Shown here: positions 60,864 through 64,000 of the stretch, one piece after another
Position numbering within the stretch: position 1 is the first letter of the stretch
Layout of the letters: each line of letters starts with the position of its first letter
Source: Sedimentisphaerales bacterium
GTDB taxonomy: Bacteria; Planctomycetota; Phycisphaerae; Sedimentisphaerales; Anaerobacaceae
Direction: 5' to 3'
DNA length: 64,000 nt
NCBI GenBank assembly: GCA_016930645.1
Contig: JAFGGH010000083.1
Span: 1-64,000 of the forward strand
Notes under the pieces: model-generated
Told to the model about the DNA's origin: nothing
The model's database searches: none
What the model saw: only the letters and a program-made list of their open reading frames with translations
Position numbers and translations under genes: made by a program

Positions 60864-62036
60864 TTGGGAAATAGAAAAGACAAAATTAAAATATGCCTGC
60901 TGTCATCCATTTCGATTACCCTGCGGAATTTTTACGGCCCTTTGATTCGCAAACTCATAGACTCTGATTATGAAGTTACCTTGGTCTCGTCTGATTTTGA
61001 CAACTTAAACAAATTAAAAGAAGACTTAAATTGTAAGATATATTCAACTCCGATTTCCCGAAGGGTATCGCCTTTTCGTGATATTATTTCGATATGCCGA
61101 TTATCTCTTTTTTTGCATAAACAAAAGTTCAAAATTGTACATGCGCACACTCCCAAAGGTGGATTTATTGGTATGATTTCTTCAAGGCTGGCTTTTATTC
61201 CCAATAGAATCTACACTATTCACGGTCTTGTACTTGAAACAGCAAGAGGTATTAAAAAGAAATTGCTTTGGTTTTCTGAATGGCTTTCTTGTAAACTGGC
61301 TACCCAAGTTCTTGCTGTGAGCCCAAGCTTGAGACAGCGTGTAATTGACGAAGGTATATGTTCTGAGGAAAAGATACAGGTTTTAGGATATGGTAGTGCC
61401 TGTGGTATAAATATAGACAAATTCACTCGTAATGAAAATTATAGCGTTATGCGCAGTAGCATCAGGTCAGACTATAATATTCACGAAGATGCGATTGTCA
61501 TAGGTTTTTTGGGCAGAATAGTCCCCGATAAAGGAATTGAAACTCTTGTCCTTGCGTTTAAGGGATTACAAAAGTTAGACAAGAGGTGTTATTTGCTTCT
61601 TGTGGGTAATTTTGAAACTGTTCGTGATTGTCTTGATGGCGAAACTATCCAGGAAATAAATAACAATCCGCAAATTATCTGTAACGGTGAATTTGTATCG
61701 GATGTACTACCTTTTTATGCTGCTATGGATATTAATGTTCTGCCATCAAGGCGGGAAGGTTTTGGTTTGACTCTTATTGAAGCTTCTGCACTGGAGTTGC
61801 CGGTAATTAGCACAAAAATCACCGGTTGTGTTGACGCTGTTGAAGATAACGTTACGGGATTGCTCGTTGATGTTGATGACGTCGAGCAATTGTCGGATGC
61901 AATGTTAAAATTAGTAAACGATTCAGAGTTGAGATGCACTTTGGGGAAAAATGGTCGTCAAAGAGCTCGTGATCTTTTCGATTCACGCAGATTGGTAACG
62001 AGCCATATCAGTCTTTATCAAAACTGTTCAATATAA
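60864..62036 (+). CDS. Glycosyltransferase family 4 protein (PglA/WbcM-like)
   Basis: The 390 residues have the GT4 start 'KIKICLLSSISITLRNFYGP', an 'HAHTPKGGFIGMISSRLAF' helix and a C-terminal 'FLGRIVPDKGIETLVLAFKG' and 'LPSRREGFGLTLIEASALEL'. The start is a TTG with GGTTTGGG upstream. The retaining donor domain is complete. The sugar is unknown. Confidence 0.88.
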   Translation: MGNRKDKIKICLLSSISITLRNFYGPLIRKLIDSDYEVTLVSSDFDNLNKLKEDLNCKIYSTPISRRVSPFRDIISICRLSLFLHKQKFKIVHAHTPKGGFIGMISSRLAFIPNRIYTIHGLVLETARGIKKKLLWFSEWLSCKLATQVLAVSPSLRQRVIDEGICSEEKIQVLGYGSACGINIDKFTRNENYSVMRSSIRSDYNIHEDAIVIGFLGRIVPDKGIETLVLAFKGLQKLDKRCYLLLVGNFETVRDCLDGETIQEINNNPQIICNGEFVSDVLPFYAAMDINVLPSRREGFGLTLIEASALELPVISTKITGCVDAVEDNVTGLLVDVDDVEQLSDAMLKLVNDSELRCTLGKNGRQRARDLFDSRRLVTSHISLYQNCSI

Positions 62037-62085
62037 TAAAAGATAGCATCTGAAAATAGATTACACTTAAAGAAAGAGCAGGTTT

Positions 62086-63198
62086 ATGCACGGGCGAAAA
62101 ATTCTTATGATTACGTATGCTTACTATCCGGCCACAGGGGGAGGAATCCGATACCAAAAAGATGTGGTTGATTACTTCAGGGCGAAAGGAAATATCGTAG
62201 ATGTTTTGTCTGTGAGTTCTGACAATAATATGCGTGTGGAAAGCTGTGCCCAGGGTTCTGTCATTGAGCTTCCGAAATTAGCTACAATAAGTTCAGCGGT
62301 GGTATCCATCCCATATTATTCTCTTTTTGGCAAGCTTGCATCTGGCTATGACATTCTGCATTTCAACTTTCCTAATCCAATTGCAGAGATAGCTGCTGTG
62401 CGACATAGAAAGAAATTAAGACACGTAAAAAAAATTGTCTTTTATCACGCGGACATTGTACCCGCAAAACGGTTTTCCGGGTTGTACAACAAACTTATCA
62501 CAAAGCGTTTTCTGAAACTTATGGACCAGATTCTGGTTTCTTCTCCCAAGATGGCCGAATTCTCCCCCCACTTACAATCTTTCAGGCAAAAGGTAACCGT
62601 AATTCCATTTGGGATAGATGTTAATTACTATGTGCCGTCAGCACCGAATCGACTTAGCGATGACAAAGTTTCCCCAAGGATTCTATTTGTTGGCCGTTTG
62701 GCGAGATATAAAGGTTTAGAATACTTAATTCAAGCTATGAAAGATGCACCAGGACGTCTTTCTATAGTTGGAAGTGGCCCGCTTAAGGAGATGCTTGTTA
62801 AACTTAGGGACAGTTTAGGGCTGGCGGAGCGGATTGATTTTTGTGGTTATGTATCTGAGCAGGAGCTGCTTCAAAAGTATCAACAAGCCGACATCCTGGT
62901 ATTACCTTCTACAGATGCAGGTGAGGCTTTTGGATATGTTCTTATTGAAGCAATGGCTTGCCGTACTGCTATTATAAGTACCGAGCTGAACACAGGAACT
63001 TCTTATGTAAATGTAGATGGCCAAACAGGTTTTGTTGTACCGCCTAAAAATGTTGAAGCATTGAGTAAAGCTATCAAGTCCCTTTCTGAAAAACGGGATA
63101 TGCTTACTCGTTTCAAGGACAATGCGTTGCGTCGTGCTCATGAACATTTTTCTTTACCTCGTATGCTCGGTGAGACGGAGGATTTGTACAACATTTAA
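62086..63198 (+). CDS. Glycosyltransferase family 4 protein
   Basis: This 370-residue GT-B enzyme opens 'ILMITYAYYPATGGGIRYQK' (typical glycine-rich loop) and has 'ILFVGRLARYKGLEYLIQAM' and 'TDAGEAFGYVLIEAMACRTA'. It adds another sugar of the repeat unit. It is separated from the next gene by 24 nt. Confidence 0.9.
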   Translation: MHGRKILMITYAYYPATGGGIRYQKDVVDYFRAKGNIVDVLSVSSDNNMRVESCAQGSVIELPKLATISSAVVSIPYYSLFGKLASGYDILHFNFPNPIAEIAAVRHRKKLRHVKKIVFYHADIVPAKRFSGLYNKLITKRFLKLMDQILVSSPKMAEFSPHLQSFRQKVTVIPFGIDVNYYVPSAPNRLSDDKVSPRILFVGRLARYKGLEYLIQAMKDAPGRLSIVGSGPLKEMLVKLRDSLGLAERIDFCGYVSEQELLQKYQQADILVLPSTDAGEAFGYVLIEAMACRTAIISTELNTGTSYVNVDGQTGFVVPPKNVEALSKAIKSLSEKRDMLTRFKDNALRRAHEHFSLPRMLGETEDLYNI

Positions 63199-63222
63199 TA
63201 AAGTATTAATAATGACTTCAGC

Positions 63223-63846
63223 ATGACCATTACAATAGACAAAATCGCGGTGGAGCACCTTAGTCAGGTGGTATCTGTACACATGCGGGCGTTTCCTGAA
63301 TTCTTTCTGACTTTTCTGGGGCCAAAGTTTCTGAAAGAATTTTACAAGTCTTTTACTCGCGATCCTTCGGGTATTGGTTTTGTGGCTATAGATAATGAAA
63401 CTGGTCAACTTGTAGGTGCGATTGCTGGCTCTGTCGAGCCTGCCGGTTATTTTAAGAGACTCTTGATTCATCGTTTCTGGGCATTTTGCTTTGCAAGTCT
63501 TTGGGCTGTATTAAGAAAACCAACAGTTATCAAAAGACTTTTTCGAGCGGTTTTTTATAGGGGGCAAGCTCCAGTCGGTCCAAAGAGAGCATTACTTAGT
63601 AGTATAGCAGTTTCTCCTGATTGTCAGAAAAGGGGTATTGGTAAATTGCTTGTTAATAAATGGGTGGAAGAAATCAAAAACAGGGGAGCTGCCGGTTGCT
63701 TTCTGACCACAGATGCAATTGATAATGACTCAGTGAATAACTTTTACAAAGACCTTGGCTGGACTGTTGAATCAACTTATGAAACTCCTGAAGGCCGAAA
63801 AATGAATAGATATATTTATGATTTCGCGAATCAAGAGGAGTCTTGA
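63223..63846 (+). CDS. GNAT family N-acetyltransferase
   Basis: This acyltransferase of 207 residues has the acetyl-CoA loop 'VSPDCQKRGIGKLLVNKWVE' (R/QxxGxG/A) and 'FLTTDAIDNDSVNNFYKDLG'. In polysaccharide loci such proteins acetylate amino sugars made by the adjacent aminotransferase. The next gene starts 1 nt after its stop, so they are probably coupled and act in one pathway. Confidence 0.9.
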   Translation: MTITIDKIAVEHLSQVVSVHMRAFPEFFLTFLGPKFLKEFYKSFTRDPSGIGFVAIDNETGQLVGAIAGSVEPAGYFKRLLIHRFWAFCFASLWAVLRKPTVIKRLFRAVFYRGQAPVGPKRALLSSIAVSPDCQKRGIGKLLVNKWVEEIKNRGAAGCFLTTDAIDNDSVNNFYKDLGWTVESTYETPEGRKMNRYIYDFANQEES

Positions 63847-63847
63847 T

Positions 63848-64000
63848 TTGAATAAACCTGTCCATAATTTTCAAAAGAGCTTTGGTGAGTTTTTTGATGT
63901 GGCTCACACCTTTGCTTTCTGGAAAGCGCGTGTGGCTTTGTATGCCATTCTCAAAATGCTGGGAGCGGGAAAGGGTGACGAGGTAATATTGCCCGGTTAT
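63848..64000 (+). CDS. DegT/DnrJ/EryC1/StrS aminotransferase (partial, right edge)
   Basis: The first 51 codons from TTG 63848 read 'NKPVHNFQKSFGEFFDVAHT' and then 'GAGKGDEVILPGY', the typical opening of this PLP family ('GDEVI-PGYTC'). The rest lies beyond the window. It is placed 1 nt after the GNAT gene and would provide the amino sugar the GNAT acetylates. Confidence 0.7.
   Translation, partial: MNKPVHNFQKSFGEFFDVAHTFAFWKARVALYAILKMLGAGKGDEVILPGY

Overview
The window looks like a chromosomal piece of an anaerobic or facultative, Gram-negative member of the Planctomycetota, most likely class Phycisphaerae. This is inferred from gene content, not from any search. The signs are a secreted protein ending in a PEP-CTERM sorting signal, a very large secreted protein with a dockerin-like C-terminus, ECF sigma factors overlapping anti-sigma-like genes that share an 'IWRIIM-SKITKLA' juxtamembrane motif, a triple GH43 carbohydrase, and LPS genes (kdsD, kdsC, an lptC-like gene). 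No rRNA, tRNA, CRISPR array, transposase or phage gene was recognised.

Layout. 0-9.2 kb holds housekeeping genes: bioY with a promoter and a heptamer-repeat leader, an AhpD-like protein, NAD(P)HX dehydratase, tsaD behind a DUF362 gene and a lipoprotein, and 6-phosphogluconolactonase. A small island of toxin-antitoxin-like genes (HicB-like remnant, AbiEii-like nucleotidyltransferase, MNT-HEPN pair, DUF6650-like protein) sits between nnrD and tsaD, bordered by dispersed intergenic repeats. 9.3-15.9 kb is a complete RND efflux operon on the minus strand (TetR, outer-membrane factor, membrane fusion protein, RND pump) whose promoter lies inside a perfect 15-bp inverted repeat. 16.1-20.0 kb holds two sigma/anti-sigma pairs. 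20.1-23.9 kb holds the triple GH43 protein, flanked by two similar terminator-bearing segments that each end a decayed reading frame. 24-32.1 kb has an ST7-like TPR protein, the dockerin/LamG/papain-like giant and a PEP-CTERM toroid protein.

32.4-44.5 kb is a plus-strand run after hisI: a flippase-like membrane protein, DUF502, hpf, ptsN, HPr, enzyme I, a TIGR03936 protein, RNase G/E, kdsD, kdsC, an lptC-like gene and cobO. The hpf-ptsN-PTS block and the kdsD-kdsC-lptC block are neighbours in Gammaproteobacteria too, but there in the opposite order and joined by lptA-lptB-rpoN, which are absent here. The PTS part has no sugar-specific IIB/IIC and looks regulatory.

45.0 kb to the right edge is a surface polysaccharide locus: gmd and fcl make GDP-L-fucose; then come a DUF2723 glycosyltransferase, sugar aminotransferases, a Wzx flippase, an FrhB-like iron-sulfur protein paired with a polysaccharide pyruvyl transferase, four GT4 glycosyltransferases, a Wzy-like polymerase, a secreted glycoside-hydrolase-like protein, an HPr-kinase-like P-loop protein and a GNAT acetyltransferase. 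The locus runs off the right edge inside another DegT/DnrJ aminotransferase. Most of it is tightly packed and probably co-transcribed. No wholly new system is proven. The best leads are the HPrK-like protein in the polysaccharide locus, the FrhB-pyruvyl transferase pair, the nested LamG giant, and the decayed genes around GH43.
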